64,000 nucleotides of DNA from Verrucomicrobiia bacterium (GTDB lineage: Bacteria > Verrucomicrobiota > Verrucomicrobiia > Verrucomicrobiales > DEV007), in NCBI GenBank assembly GCA_030427505.1, contig JAUICH010000011.1, positions 1-64,000 on the forward strand, in the 5' to 3' direction. Of this stretch, positions 8,381-17,068 are shown in pieces; position 1 is the first letter of the stretch, and each line of letters starts with the position of its first letter. Both the position numbers and the translations under genes were made by a program. The notes beneath the pieces were generated by a model. The model saw only the letters and a program-made list of their open reading frames with translations, had not been told where the DNA came from and made no database searches.

Positions 8381-9823
8381 ATGAAGTGTTCCGGTTTTCC
8401 CCCGCTGTTTCTGGTTTTTCTTTCCGCCTGTTGGTCCTGCTCCGCCACCGTGGCGGACGCCGCGGAGCAGAAGCCCAATGTCCTCCTCATCTGTGTGGAC
8501 GATCTCCGTCCGGAGCTGAACTGCTTCGGCGCTGACTACATCCAGTCGCCTAATATCGATGCGCTGGCGGCCCGGGGCCGGGCCTTTCATCGCCACTACG
8601 TTCAGGCGCCTACCTGTGGAGCTTCCCGGTATGCGCTTCTGACCGGCCTCTACGGACCGGGCTCGAACAATGCCATTTTTGGCCGGGCGAAACTTCAGGC
8701 GGAAGATTCCGCCCCGGTCCCGCCCAGCATGCCCGCGTGGTTCCGCAAGCACGGCTACACCACGGTCTCCGTGGGCAAGGTGTCGCACTATCCGGGAGGC
8801 CGGGGTGGCCCGGACTGGAATGACGAAGCCATCCCGGAAATGCCTTTTTCCTGGGACCGCCACCTCATGCCGGTGGGCCCCTGGCAACACCCCCGTGGCG
8901 CCATGCACGGCCTGGCGAATGGCGAAATCCGGGGCGATGCCGGAAAGATGGACGTCTTCCAGTCCACCCCCGGAGAAGACACCATCTACCCAGATGGCCT
9001 CACTGCGGAAACCGCACTGGAAGAACTGCGAACCCTGGCCGCGGACTCCACGGACAAGCCCTTCTTCCTGGCCGTCGGCTACATCCGCCCCCACCTGCCC
9101 TTTGGCTCGCCAACCAAGTATTTCGAGCCCTACGAGAAGGCCGCGCTTCCCCCCATCCCCCACCCCGAGAAACCCCAGGGCGAAACCACCTGGCACAAGT
9201 CCGGGGAATTCATGAAATACAACCGCTGGGACCGCGACCCGAACACGGACCCCGAGTTCGCGACGGAAGTGCGCAAACACTACGCCGCCTGCGTCACCTA
9301 TGCGGACACCCAGGTAGGCAAACTGTTGAGCCAACTTGAAGCCTCCGGCGTCTCGGACAATACCGTCGTTATCCTCTGGGGCGATCACGGCTGGCACCTG
9401 GGCGAACACGCCGTGTGGGGAAAGCACACTTTGTTTGAGGAATCGCTCCGCTCTCCCCTCATCGTCTCCTACCCCGGAATCTCGGAACCCGGCAAGTCCA
9501 CAAACTCCATGGTGGAAACCATCGACATCTTTCCCACCCTCTGCGAGCTGGCTCACCTTCCCATGCCGGAATTTGCCCAGGGCGTTTCCCTGGTTCCCAT
9601 CCTGAACGACCCCGCCGCTCCGGGGCATCCCGCCATTTCCTACCAGACCAAGACGCAAACCATCCGCACGGACACCCATCGTCTGATCCTTCACAGCAAC
9701 CGGCCCAAGGAACTCTACGATCACACCACGCCGGAAGGAGAGACCCGGAACCTCATCGAAGAACAGCCGGAACTGGCCGGGCAACTGGTCAAGCTGTTGA
9801 GGGAACGGCTTCCGAAGCAGTAA
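8381..9823 (+). CDS. secreted sulfatase (iduronate-2-sulfatase-like)
   Basis: The protein has 480 residues, beginning with a signal peptide ending near the [13 protein letters not shown] area (possibly a lipoprotein). It belongs to the formylglycine-dependent sulfatases, which cleave sulfate esters from polysaccharides in the periplasm. Metal-binding [13 protein letters not shown] (about 38-50) opens the domain. The signature TCGASR has the cysteine to be converted to formylglycine at residue 79. [24 protein letters not shown] (about 330-353) supplies the second metal and substrate-site residues, as in iduronate-2-sulfatase-like subfamilies. The start at 8381 is chosen over 8324 because the longer frame would translate through a terminator hairpin. 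A maturase (FGE) is not in the window. The exact polysaccharide is unknown. Confidence 0.9.
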   Translation: MKCSGFPPLFLVFLSACWSCSATVADAAEQKPNVLLICVDDLRPELNCFGADYIQSPNIDALAARGRAFHRHYVQAPTCGASRYALLTGLYGPGSNNAIFGRAKLQAEDSAPVPPSMPAWFRKHGYTTVSVGKVSHYPGGRGGPDWNDEAIPEMPFSWDRHLMPVGPWQHPRGAMHGLANGEIRGDAGKMDVFQSTPGEDTIYPDGLTAETALEELRTLAADSTDKPFFLAVGYIRPHLPFGSPTKYFEPYEKAALPPIPHPEKPQGETTWHKSGEFMKYNRWDRDPNTDPEFATEVRKHYAACVTYADTQVGKLLSQLEASGVSDNTVVILWGDHGWHLGEHAVWGKHTLFEESLRSPLIVSYPGISEPGKSTNSMVETIDIFPTLCELAHLPMPEFAQGVSLVPILNDPAAPGHPAISYQTKTQTIRTDTHRLILHSNRPKELYDHTTPEGETRNLIEEQPELAGQLVKLLRERLPKQ

Positions 9824-9999
9824 GCGGTGAGCATTCCGGGCAACCAGCGCCTTGCTTTTTCCGCCTATCTCTCTTCGCCACGCTCCAATTCCCTGTTTGA
9901 CTTCGCCGCGCTCCGTCTATCTCCGCTTCGCTCCGGTTCCCCATCTCCTTGCCTGGGAGCGCGGCGCCCCCCCACCCACCGCCACCGCTATTCCTCAAG

Positions 10000-10028
10000 A
10001 TGACACGGCCCGTCCCTCCGGCTATACT
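10000..10028 (+). promoter_or_regulatory. promoter of dus, nearly leaderless
   Basis: ATGACA (10000-10005) and TATACT (10023-10028) are separated by 17 bases. The -10 element ends only 9 bases before the ATG at 10038, so transcription would start about 2-3 bases before the start codon. No ribosome-binding site is present. This predicts a leaderless or nearly leaderless mRNA. Confidence 0.55.
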
Positions 10029-10037
10029 ACCCGTCTC

Positions 10038-11045
10038 ATGCTTCCGTGGTTTCAGAACGGCCAGTTTCCCCTTTTCCTCGCGCCCATGGCGGGCGTGACG
10101 GATCTGGTGTTCCGCCGCATTTGCAAGGAGCTGGGCGCGGACGTCATGGTCACGGAGTTCGTCTCCGCCGAGGGCATCATGCAGGCGGACGAACGCACGC
10201 GGAAGTACACGGAATTTGAAGACACCCAGCGCCCCGTTGGCGTCCAGCTCTTCGGCGGTGACGGCCCGCGCATGGCGGAGGCCGCGAAGAAGATCATCGA
10301 CTGGAAACAACCGGACTTTATCGACATCAATTTCGGCTGCCCGGTAAACAAGGTGGTGGCCAAGAACGGCGGCTCCTCCCTGCTGAAGGACTGCCCCCTG
10401 TTGGCCAATGTGGCGGAGTCCATCGCCAAGGGCGTGGGCCATCTGGTGCCCGTGACAGCGAAGATCCGGATTGGCTGGGACTCACAGAACATCAACGCGC
10501 CACACGTCTGTCACGTGCTGGAAGACTGCGGCATGCAATCCATCGCCATCCACGGACGCACCCGGGCCCAGGGCTATGGCGGCGAAGCCTGTTGGGAAAC
10601 GATCGCCCAGTGCGCGTCGGAAGTGAGCGTGCCTGTCGTCGGCAACGGCGACATCGCCACCGGAGCCGATGTGGAGAAACGCCGCCGCGAGACTGGCGTC
10701 AGGGGCGTGATGATCGGCCGCGCCGCGATGTCGAATCCCTGGGTGTTCCAGGAGGCAAAGCACTTTCTCAAGACCGGCGCTCATGCGCCGTCCGCCAGCT
10801 ACGAGGAGCGCTGGGCGCTCATCCTGCGCCATACCCGCATGGCCCTGGACTGGGGCCGCTACGGCGACGAACGCCACACCCTCCAGTCCATGCGCTCCCG
10901 CCTGATGGCCTACTCCAAAGGGCTCCCCGGCGGCAAGCAACTGCGGACCCGCTTTTCCCAAGTGATCTCCATCGCGGAACTGGAGGACATCGCCGCCGAG
11001 CACCTCATCCAATTGGGAGAACGTCCCCAACCCGCCGCGGCCTGA
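10038..11045 (+). CDS. dusB: tRNA-dihydrouridine synthase (DusB-like)
   Basis: The protein has 335 residues, typical for Dus enzymes, which reduce uridines in the tRNA D-loop using FMN and NADPH. The TIM-barrel opens with LAPMAGVTDLVFRRI (about 14-28). DINFGCPVNKVV.KNGGSSLL (about 97-117) contains the catalytic cysteine, and KIRIGW, AIHGRTRAQGY and the FMN phosphate site GNGDI (about 203) follow in order. GVMIGRAAMSNPWVF (about 227-241) completes the barrel, and the C-terminal helical domain is present. The DusB paralog is inferred from the CPVNKVV.K pattern. The gene stands alone, without fis, and starts from a near-leaderless promoter. Confidence 0.93.
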   Translation: MLPWFQNGQFPLFLAPMAGVTDLVFRRICKELGADVMVTEFVSAEGIMQADERTRKYTEFEDTQRPVGVQLFGGDGPRMAEAAKKIIDWKQPDFIDINFGCPVNKVVAKNGGSSLLKDCPLLANVAESIAKGVGHLVPVTAKIRIGWDSQNINAPHVCHVLEDCGMQSIAIHGRTRAQGYGGEACWETIAQCASEVSVPVVGNGDIATGADVEKRRRETGVRGVMIGRAAMSNPWVFQEAKHFLKTGAHAPSASYEERWALILRHTRMALDWGRYGDERHTLQSMRSRLMAYSKGLPGGKQLRTRFSQVISIAELEDIAAEHLIQLGERPQPAAA

Positions 11046-11120
11046 AGGTTCTTTCGGCTCGTTTCCTGTTTAGGCAGCCGAGGCAAATTTCGCCAATCTT
11101 TCAGCGCGTCCGCCACTTGC

Positions 11121-11139
11121 CACGCGTAACCTGCGCGTG
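11121..11139. promoter_or_regulatory. inverted repeat before Ste24-like gene
   Basis: CACGCG (11121-11126) and CGCGTG (11134-11139) form a 6-base dyad with a 7-base spacer, followed by an AT-rich stretch (TTAATTATC) 37 bases before the protease start. It may be an operator or a chance GC dyad. Confidence 0.25.
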
Positions 11140-11175
11140 TTCCTTAATTATCAGAAACACTAAGAAAACGCGAAT

Positions 11176-12420
11176 TTGGAACCCAACGCTTACTTCTGGA
11201 TCATCCTCCTGGCCCTGGTTGGATTCTACAAGCTGGATCTCTTTTCCACCTTGTTGAACATGAAGGCTTTATCCTCAAAGCTACCCAAGGAATTTTCCGA
11301 TATCTTTGACGCCGAAAAGTATGAGGAGTCTCAGGAATACGCGAAGGAAAACGCCCGCGTTGGCGTCATCGAGTCCAGTGTGTCCCTCGCCCTTTTGCTG
11401 ACGTTCTGGTTCATCGGCGGATTTGGCTGGCTGGACGGGCAGGTTCGGGGCCTGAACTTGAACCCGGTGTGGACGGGAGTGGTCTATGTCCTTGTGTTGA
11501 TGGCGGTTAACTACCTGGTGGGGCTTCCCTTCGGGATCTACCACACCTTCGTCATCGAAGAACGCTTCGGCTTCAACAAGACCACCCCGGTCACCTTTTT
11601 CGTGGATCAGATCAAGAGTCTCTTCCTCAGTCTGCTCCTGGGCGTGCCGGTCCTGGCGCTGGTGCTGTTCCTGTTCGAAAACGTGCCCCATGCCTGGCTC
11701 TACGGCTGGCTGGCCATGACAGGCCTGTCGCTGGCGCTCGCCTACGTGGCTCCCACCTGGATCATGCCTCTGTTCAACAAGTTCACCCCACTGGAGGAGG
11801 GCGAACTGAAAAGCGAGATCATGAAGATGGCGGAGAACTGCCGCTTTCCCCTCAAGGAAGTGATGGTCATGGACGGCTCGAAGCGTTCCACCAAAAGCAA
11901 TGCCTTCTTTACCGGTTTTGGAAAAAACAAGCGCATCGCGCTTTTCGACACGCTCATTGAGAAACACACCACGCCCGAACTCGTCGCCGTGCTGGCCCAC
12001 GAAATCGGTCATTTCAAGAAACGCCACATCATCCAGCGCATGGTCGTGGGCGTGCTGGAGACGGGTGTCATGTTCTTCCTGGTGGGACTCTTCATGCATA
12101 ACCAGGCCCTCTTCGCCGCCTTTGGCGTGGCCCAAACGTCCACCTACCTGAGCCTGATTTTCTTTGCCTTGCTCTTCGAGCCGGTGAACCGCTTGCTCTC
12201 CGTCGCCGGCGCCGTGTGGAGCCGGAAACACGAGTTCGAGGCAGACGCGTTTGCCGCCGGGGTTACCCACGATCCTGCCTCAATGGTCGCGGCATTGAAA
12301 AAGCTGAGCAAAGACAACCTCTCCAACCTCACTCCCCACCCGCTCCACGTATTCCTCAACTATTCCCATCCCCCGGTACTGGAGCGCATCCGGGCCTTGA
12401 AGAGCGATGCCGCGGCATGA
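11176..12420 (+). CDS. M48 family CAAX-type membrane protease (Ste24-like)
   Basis: The protein has 414 residues, matching the Ste24/CAAX prenyl protease 1 family of multi-pass zinc metalloproteases. The N-terminal transmembrane part has several helices and the family motif LPFGIYHTFVIEERFGFNK (about 116-134). The zinc site HEIGH is at 275-279, with the third ligand in EFEADAFA (Glu about 355). In bacteria, which lack prenylated CAAX proteins, these enzymes probably act in membrane protein quality control. The start is a TTG at 11176; no better ATG precedes the first helix. The gene overlaps no neighbour and ends 70 bases before the large sulfatase fusion. Confidence 0.92.
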   Translation: MEPNAYFWIILLALVGFYKLDLFSTLLNMKALSSKLPKEFSDIFDAEKYEESQEYAKENARVGVIESSVSLALLLTFWFIGGFGWLDGQVRGLNLNPVWTGVVYVLVLMAVNYLVGLPFGIYHTFVIEERFGFNKTTPVTFFVDQIKSLFLSLLLGVPVLALVLFLFENVPHAWLYGWLAMTGLSLALAYVAPTWIMPLFNKFTPLEEGELKSEIMKMAENCRFPLKEVMVMDGSKRSTKSNAFFTGFGKNKRIALFDTLIEKHTTPELVAVLAHEIGHFKKRHIIQRMVVGVLETGVMFFLVGLFMHNQALFAAFGVAQTSTYLSLIFFALLFEPVNRLLSVAGAVWSRKHEFEADAFAAGVTHDPASMVAALKKLSKDNLSNLTPHPLHVFLNYSHPPVLERIRALKSDAAA

Positions 12421-12490
12421 CGAAAGCGGCCGGCTCTTCCCAATTCCACCCCTTGCCCCCATTCCCCGATTCTGCCAAACTTTTTCCGCG

Positions 12491-15400
12491 ATGAAGACCC
12501 GCGTCCCCCCTCTGTATCTGGTTTTATCGATGGCCGCCTTCCTCAGCGGCCTGGTTCCGCATGCCGAAGCCGCCGAAGAAAAACGGCGCCCCAACGTGGT
12601 CTTCATCCTGACGGACAATCACGGCGCCTGGACACTGGGCTGCTACGGAAACCCGGACATCCAAACGCCCAATATCGATCGCATGGCGGCGGAGGGCATT
12701 CTCTTCAATCGCGCTTTTGCCAACAACGCGGTGTGCTCCCCCACCCGGGCCACCTATCTGACGGGCCTCATGCCGTCGCAGCACGGAGTCCACAACTTTC
12801 TGCGGGGCGGCCGGCTCCAGACCGGCGAAGAAGCCCACAACACGTTGGAGGAATTCACCTCCCTACCCGAAGTGCTCGCCGCGAATGGCTACTCCTGCGG
12901 CCTGGTAGGCAAGTGGCACCTGGGCAACAACCTTCAACCCAATGAAGGCCTGAACGACTACTGGATTACCATGCCCCACGGTGGCACCAGCACCTTTCAC
13001 GGCGCACAGGTCATTGAGAATGGGGAAATCCGAAAAGAGCCCGAATACCTGACGGACTTCTGGACGGAGCACGCCCTGAAGTTCATCGAACAAAGCCAGG
13101 GCAAGGACCAGCCCTTCTTTCTCTACCTGGCCTACAACGGCCCCTACGGCCTGAGCCGCTATCAGTTGGAGTCCTCGGGAAACCGGCACGCCGCCTTTTA
13201 CGCGGACAAGGACATGCCCTCCTTTCCCCGTGGCGTCATCCACCCCTGGGAGTTCAACAACCGCGAGTACTTTGGAAATCCGGTGAGCATTCGCCGTTAT
13301 GGCGAGGAACTCAGCGCCATCGATGACGGCGTGGGCGCGATCATGGACAAGCTGAAGGAACTGGGCCTGGATGAAGACACCCTGATCGTCTTCACCGCCG
13401 ACCAGGGCTGGGCCGGCGGTCAACACGGCCTCTGGGGCATGGGCGACCACACCCGGCCCATCAACGCGCTGGATTACTCCATGCGCATCCCGCTGATCTT
13501 CCGCCAGCCCAACAGCATTCCCGGCGGACGGAAGTCGGACCTGATGACAAGCAACTACGACTTCATGCCCAGCGTGCTGGGTTACCTGGGTCTGAAGAAC
13601 CAAATGCCCGCCGAACCGAAGTCCCCCGGCCGGGACTACTCCGCCGAACTGAAGGGCGGCAAAGTGGGCGAGTGGGACAACCGCGTGTTCTACGAATACG
13701 AAACCCTCCGCGCCGTGCGGACGGAAGACTGGAAATACGTGGAACGCTATCAGGATGGGTACGACGAGCTTTACCACCTGGCGGAAGATCCTGAGGAATT
13801 GCACAACCTCATCAGCGATCCGGCGGCGGAAGGCAAAAAAGCGGAACTGAAGTCCGCCATGGATGCTTTCTTTAAAGAATACAGCACGGAAAAGTACAAC
13901 CTTTGGGAGGGCGGCGAATCCCAGCCCATGACCTTGGTATGGGGTGAGGAAGCGAAGAAACGGGCCGAGACCCGCGCGGAAGACGGCATGCTGGCTAGCG
14001 CCATCGATCCTGGCTTCAATCCTCCGCCTTTCGCGTTGCCCGACGGCCTGGTGGCGGAAGTGGCCGCCGCGCCGCCCCTGGTGCAACACCCCATCATGGC
14101 GGCCTTTGACGACAGGGGCCGGCTCTTTGTTTCCGAAAACGCGGGCCTGAACCTGAAGAAGGAGGAACTGGAGGCACAAAAGCCCAACAGCATTCGGGTG
14201 CTGGAAGACACCAATCAAGACGGTATCTTCGACTCTTGGAAAGTGTTCGCCGACGGCCTGACTTTTCCCCAGGGCGCCCTGTGGCTGCACGGGTCGCTTT
14301 ACGTCATGTCGCCCCCCAGCCTGTGGCGCTTTGATGACATGGACGGCGACGGCATTGCGGACGAGCGCACGGAACTGGTCACGGGCTTTGACTACACGGG
14401 TAACGCCGCGGATGTGCATGGCCCCTTCCTGCATCCCAACGGCCGCATCTACTGGTGCCACGGCCGGAAGGGCCATGTGGTGCACGACGAGTTTGGCCAC
14501 CTGGTTTCCGAAAACAAGGGCGCGCGCATTTGGTCCTGCAATCCGGATGGATCGGACCTCCAAGTCTTCGCGGGCGGCGGCATGGACAACCCGGTAGAGC
14601 TGGATTTCACGGAATCGGGTGACGTCGTGGGCTCGGTGAACCTCTTCTACGGCCGCCCCCGGGGCGACGTGCTGGTGCACTGGCTCTACGGTGGCGCTTA
14701 CCCCCGGCACGACCAGGAACTGGTAGTGGCGGAGTTTCCGCGCACGGGACCGCTTCTCCCGGAGTTTCACAATTTCGGCCACGTGGCGGTCTCAGGCATG
14801 TGCCGCTACCGCAGCGGCGCCTTGAACCCGGAGTGGAAGGACAGCTTTCTGGTCACGCATTTCAACACCCAGAAGATCACCCGCACCCAGGTGGCCCCGG
14901 AAGGTTCCTCCTACCGCGCTGTTTCCACGGAACCCATTTTGGAGATCAACAGTCCGGACGTTCACCTGACCGATGTGTTGGAAGACGCCAATGGCGATCT
15001 GCTGGTACTGGACACCGGCGGCTGGTTCCGCATCGGCTGCCCGACCTCCCAGGTAGCTAAGCCCGAAATTCCAGGCGCCATCTATCGCATCCGCAAGGCT
15101 GGCGCTATTGACAAGAAGGCGGATCCTCGCGGCCGGACCATCGACTGGGAAGACGAGTCTCACGAATCTCTGGCCCACAAGCTGGACGGCCCGAGCTTTG
15201 CCATTCGCGAACGGGCCAGCGAGGAACTGGCCATCCGCGGGGAAGCCTCTCTGACCGCCCTGGAGGAAGCCCTGGCCAGCGATTCCCCCCGCCTGCGCCG
15301 CAATGCCATCTGGACGCTGACGCGAATGAATTTCTTCGACGCCCGGGAACTGGTGCGCGCCGCCCTGAAAGACAGCGACGCCGGTGTGCGAAAGGCCGCC

Positions 15401-17068
15401 TGTCACAGCGCGGGGGTGACTCTGGACGAAAATGCCGTGCGGACCCTGGCTCAACTGGTCCGGAACGACCCCTCCCCCGCCGTGGTCCGCGAAGCCGCCA
15501 CCTCCCTGGGCCGCCTGGGCAAACCCCAGGGCGTGGACGCTCTGCTTTCCGTGTTAAGAAAGGAAGATATCGATCGTTCGCTGGAACACGCGGCCATCTT
15601 TGCCCTCATCGAAATCGGAGACTACGACCTGACTCTCCAGGGTTTGAAGTCCGGTCTGCCCCATCTCCAGGCCCGCACGCTCTGGGCGCTGGACCAGATG
15701 GCGAACACCAAGCTGGGCGCGGCGCCGGTGATCGCGCTGCTGGATCACCAGGACGAACCTCTGGCGGCCACCGCCATTGAGATCGTGAAACGTCATGAGG
15801 AATGGGATGCCGCCTTGTCGAACCGCTTCGGAGATTGGCTGGGCAACGGCTCGCTCAGCCCTGAACAGTCCGCCGCCATCGCCGCCGTCGCCCCGGCCTT
15901 CCTCGCCACGCCGCCCATGCAGAACGTGGTTTCGACACTCCTTTCCAGTAACGACGCGCGACTGAAGCTTCTCGGTCTGAACGCCATCGCGAACAGCACC
16001 CACACGGAACTCCAGGAAGACTGGATCGAACCCATCACGGCCATTCTTCGCGATGACGGGGGTGGCGGCTTGCTGCCCGCCGCGCTCGACGCCTTGGGTA
16101 AGGTTCAGAGCACGGCTTTCGACGACGGCCTCCGGGCCCTAGGCACCCAGGAGAAACTCCCCGCCTTGCTCCGCGTCCGGGCCCTGCGCGCCGTGGCCAA
16201 CCAGGACGCCGCCTTGGACGATGCCTCCTTCAAGCTGCTGACGGATCTGCTGGCGCCGGACAGCGAGCCGCTGCAGCAACTGGAGGCCGCCCAAATGCTC
16301 GGCAGCGCCCGCCTGAATACCGCCCAGCTCGTGCAAGTGGCCGGCCTCACCAAGAACGCGGGTCCCATGGCGCTGCCGCCGCTGCTGAAAGCGTTTGAAA
16401 GAAGCAAAGCCCCGGAAGCCGGCGCGGCTCTCGCCGAAGCGCTCCCCCAGTCCCCCGGCATCGGGAATGTGGATGCGGATGAATTGAAGCGCCTGATCCT
16501 GCGCTTTCCGCCGGAGGTGTATGAGAAGATGAAGCCCACCCTGGACGAGCAACTGGCCCGGAAAGAACAGCAGGCCGCCCGCCTCGCCGAACTGGCCGCG
16601 AAGCTGGACGAAGGCGACGCCGAGCGTGGCCGCGAAGCCTTTGCCCAGGCCAAAGGCGGCTGCATCGCCTGCCACCAGATCGGTGGCGTTGGCCGCGCCA
16701 TCGGCCCGAATCTCAGCACCATTGGTCAGATCCGGACCAAGCGGGACCTGCTGGAATCCATCCTCTACCCCAGCGAAAGTCTGGCGCGGGATTTCGAGAC
16801 ATACAACGTTGCGCTGAGCGACGGATCCGCCCAGTTCGGACTGATCCAGCGCGAAACCGCGGATACCGTTTACCTCACCAATCCCGCCGGAGAAGAGATC
16901 CCCATTCCCCGCACGAAGGTGCAGACCATCACACCCGTCCCCATGTCCCTGATGCCTCAGGGCCTGGACCTGGCGATGACCCAGCAGGATCTGCTGGACC
17001 TCATCGCCTATTTGAAGAGTCTGGACGGCGCGGAAGCAAACGCTCAGGATGCCCAGCCGTCCCGGTAA
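12491..17068 (+). CDS. sulfatase - PVC-type dehydrogenase - HEAT - cytochrome c fusion
   Basis: The protein has 1525 residues with a signal peptide (MKTRVPPLYLVLSMAAF..., cleaved near residue 28). Residues about 33-480 are a formylglycine sulfatase, with ILTDNHGAWTLGCYG metal site, CSPTRATYLTG signature (Cys82), GKWHLG, and TADQGWAGGQHGLWG. Residues about 510-890 form a beta-propeller dehydrogenase-like domain of the PVC-type membrane-bound family (FDDRGRLFVSEN, DTNQDGIFDSWKVFADGL, VHGPFLHPNGRIYW). About 900-1370 are HEAT-like repeats, and 1375-1500 a cytochrome c domain with heme site CIACH at 1391-1395 and GRAIGPNLSTIG. In related bacteria the sulfatase and the PVC heme protein are usually separate. 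The frame is open throughout the junction, so the fusion appears real. It probably desulfates a sugar and oxidises the product, passing electrons to the heme; this is inference. Confidence 0.85.
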   Translation: MKTRVPPLYLVLSMAAFLSGLVPHAEAAEEKRRPNVVFILTDNHGAWTLGCYGNPDIQTPNIDRMAAEGILFNRAFANNAVCSPTRATYLTGLMPSQHGVHNFLRGGRLQTGEEAHNTLEEFTSLPEVLAANGYSCGLVGKWHLGNNLQPNEGLNDYWITMPHGGTSTFHGAQVIENGEIRKEPEYLTDFWTEHALKFIEQSQGKDQPFFLYLAYNGPYGLSRYQLESSGNRHAAFYADKDMPSFPRGVIHPWEFNNREYFGNPVSIRRYGEELSAIDDGVGAIMDKLKELGLDEDTLIVFTADQGWAGGQHGLWGMGDHTRPINALDYSMRIPLIFRQPNSIPGGRKSDLMTSNYDFMPSVLGYLGLKNQMPAEPKSPGRDYSAELKGGKVGEWDNRVFYEYETLRAVRTEDWKYVERYQDGYDELYHLAEDPEELHNLISDPAAEGKKAELKSAMDAFFKEYSTEKYNLWEGGESQPMTLVWGEEAKKRAETRAEDGMLASAIDPGFNPPPFALPDGLVAEVAAAPPLVQHPIMAAFDDRGRLFVSENAGLNLKKEELEAQKPNSIRVLEDTNQDGIFDSWKVFADGLTFPQGALWLHGSLYVMSPPSLWRFDDMDGDGIADERTELVTGFDYTGNAADVHGPFLHPNGRIYWCHGRKGHVVHDEFGHLVSENKGARIWSCNPDGSDLQVFAGGGMDNPVELDFTESGDVVGSVNLFYGRPRGDVLVHWLYGGAYPRHDQELVVAEFPRTGPLLPEFHNFGHVAVSGMCRYRSGALNPEWKDSFLVTHFNTQKITRTQVAPEGSSYRAVSTEPILEINSPDVHLTDVLEDANGDLLVLDTGGWFRIGCPTSQVAKPEIPGAIYRIRKAGAIDKKADPRGRTIDWEDESHESLAHKLDGPSFAIRERASEELAIRGEASLTALEEALASDSPRLRRNAIWTLTRMNFFDARELVRAALKDSDAGVRKAACHSAGVTLDENAVRTLAQLVRNDPSPAVVREAATSLGRLGKPQGVDALLSVLRKEDIDRSLEHAAIFALIEIGDYDLTLQGLKSGLPHLQARTLWALDQMANTKLGAAPVIALLDHQDEPLAATAIEIVKRHEEWDAALSNRFGDWLGNGSLSPEQSAAIAAVAPAFLATPPMQNVVSTLLSSNDARLKLLGLNAIANSTHTELQEDWIEPITAILRDDGGGGLLPAALDALGKVQSTAFDDGLRALGTQEKLPALLRVRALRAVANQDAALDDASFKLLTDLLAPDSEPLQQLEAAQMLGSARLNTAQLVQVAGLTKNAGPMALPPLLKAFERSKAPEAGAALAEALPQSPGIGNVDADELKRLILRFPPEVYEKMKPTLDEQLARKEQQAARLAELAAKLDEGDAERGREAFAQAKGGCIACHQIGGVGRAIGPNLSTIGQIRTKRDLLESILYPSESLARDFETYNVALSDGSAQFGLIQRETADTVYLTNPAGEEIPIPRTKVQTITPVPMSLMPQGLDLAMTQQDLLDLIAYLKSLDGAEANAQDAQPSR

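Noticed and set aside
7150-8490. A 446-codon minus-strand frame opposite the HTTM-like gene
   Set aside because: Antisense shadow; its residues are low-complexity and charged where the real gene has membrane helices.
8276-9784. A 502-codon minus-strand frame opposite the first sulfatase
   Set aside because: Antisense shadow of a well-supported sulfatase, without protein-like motifs.
12863-14782. A 639-codon minus-strand open frame opposite the sulfatase fusion
   Set aside because: It lies antisense to a gene with many recognised motifs, has no family pattern, and is explained by high GC at third positions.
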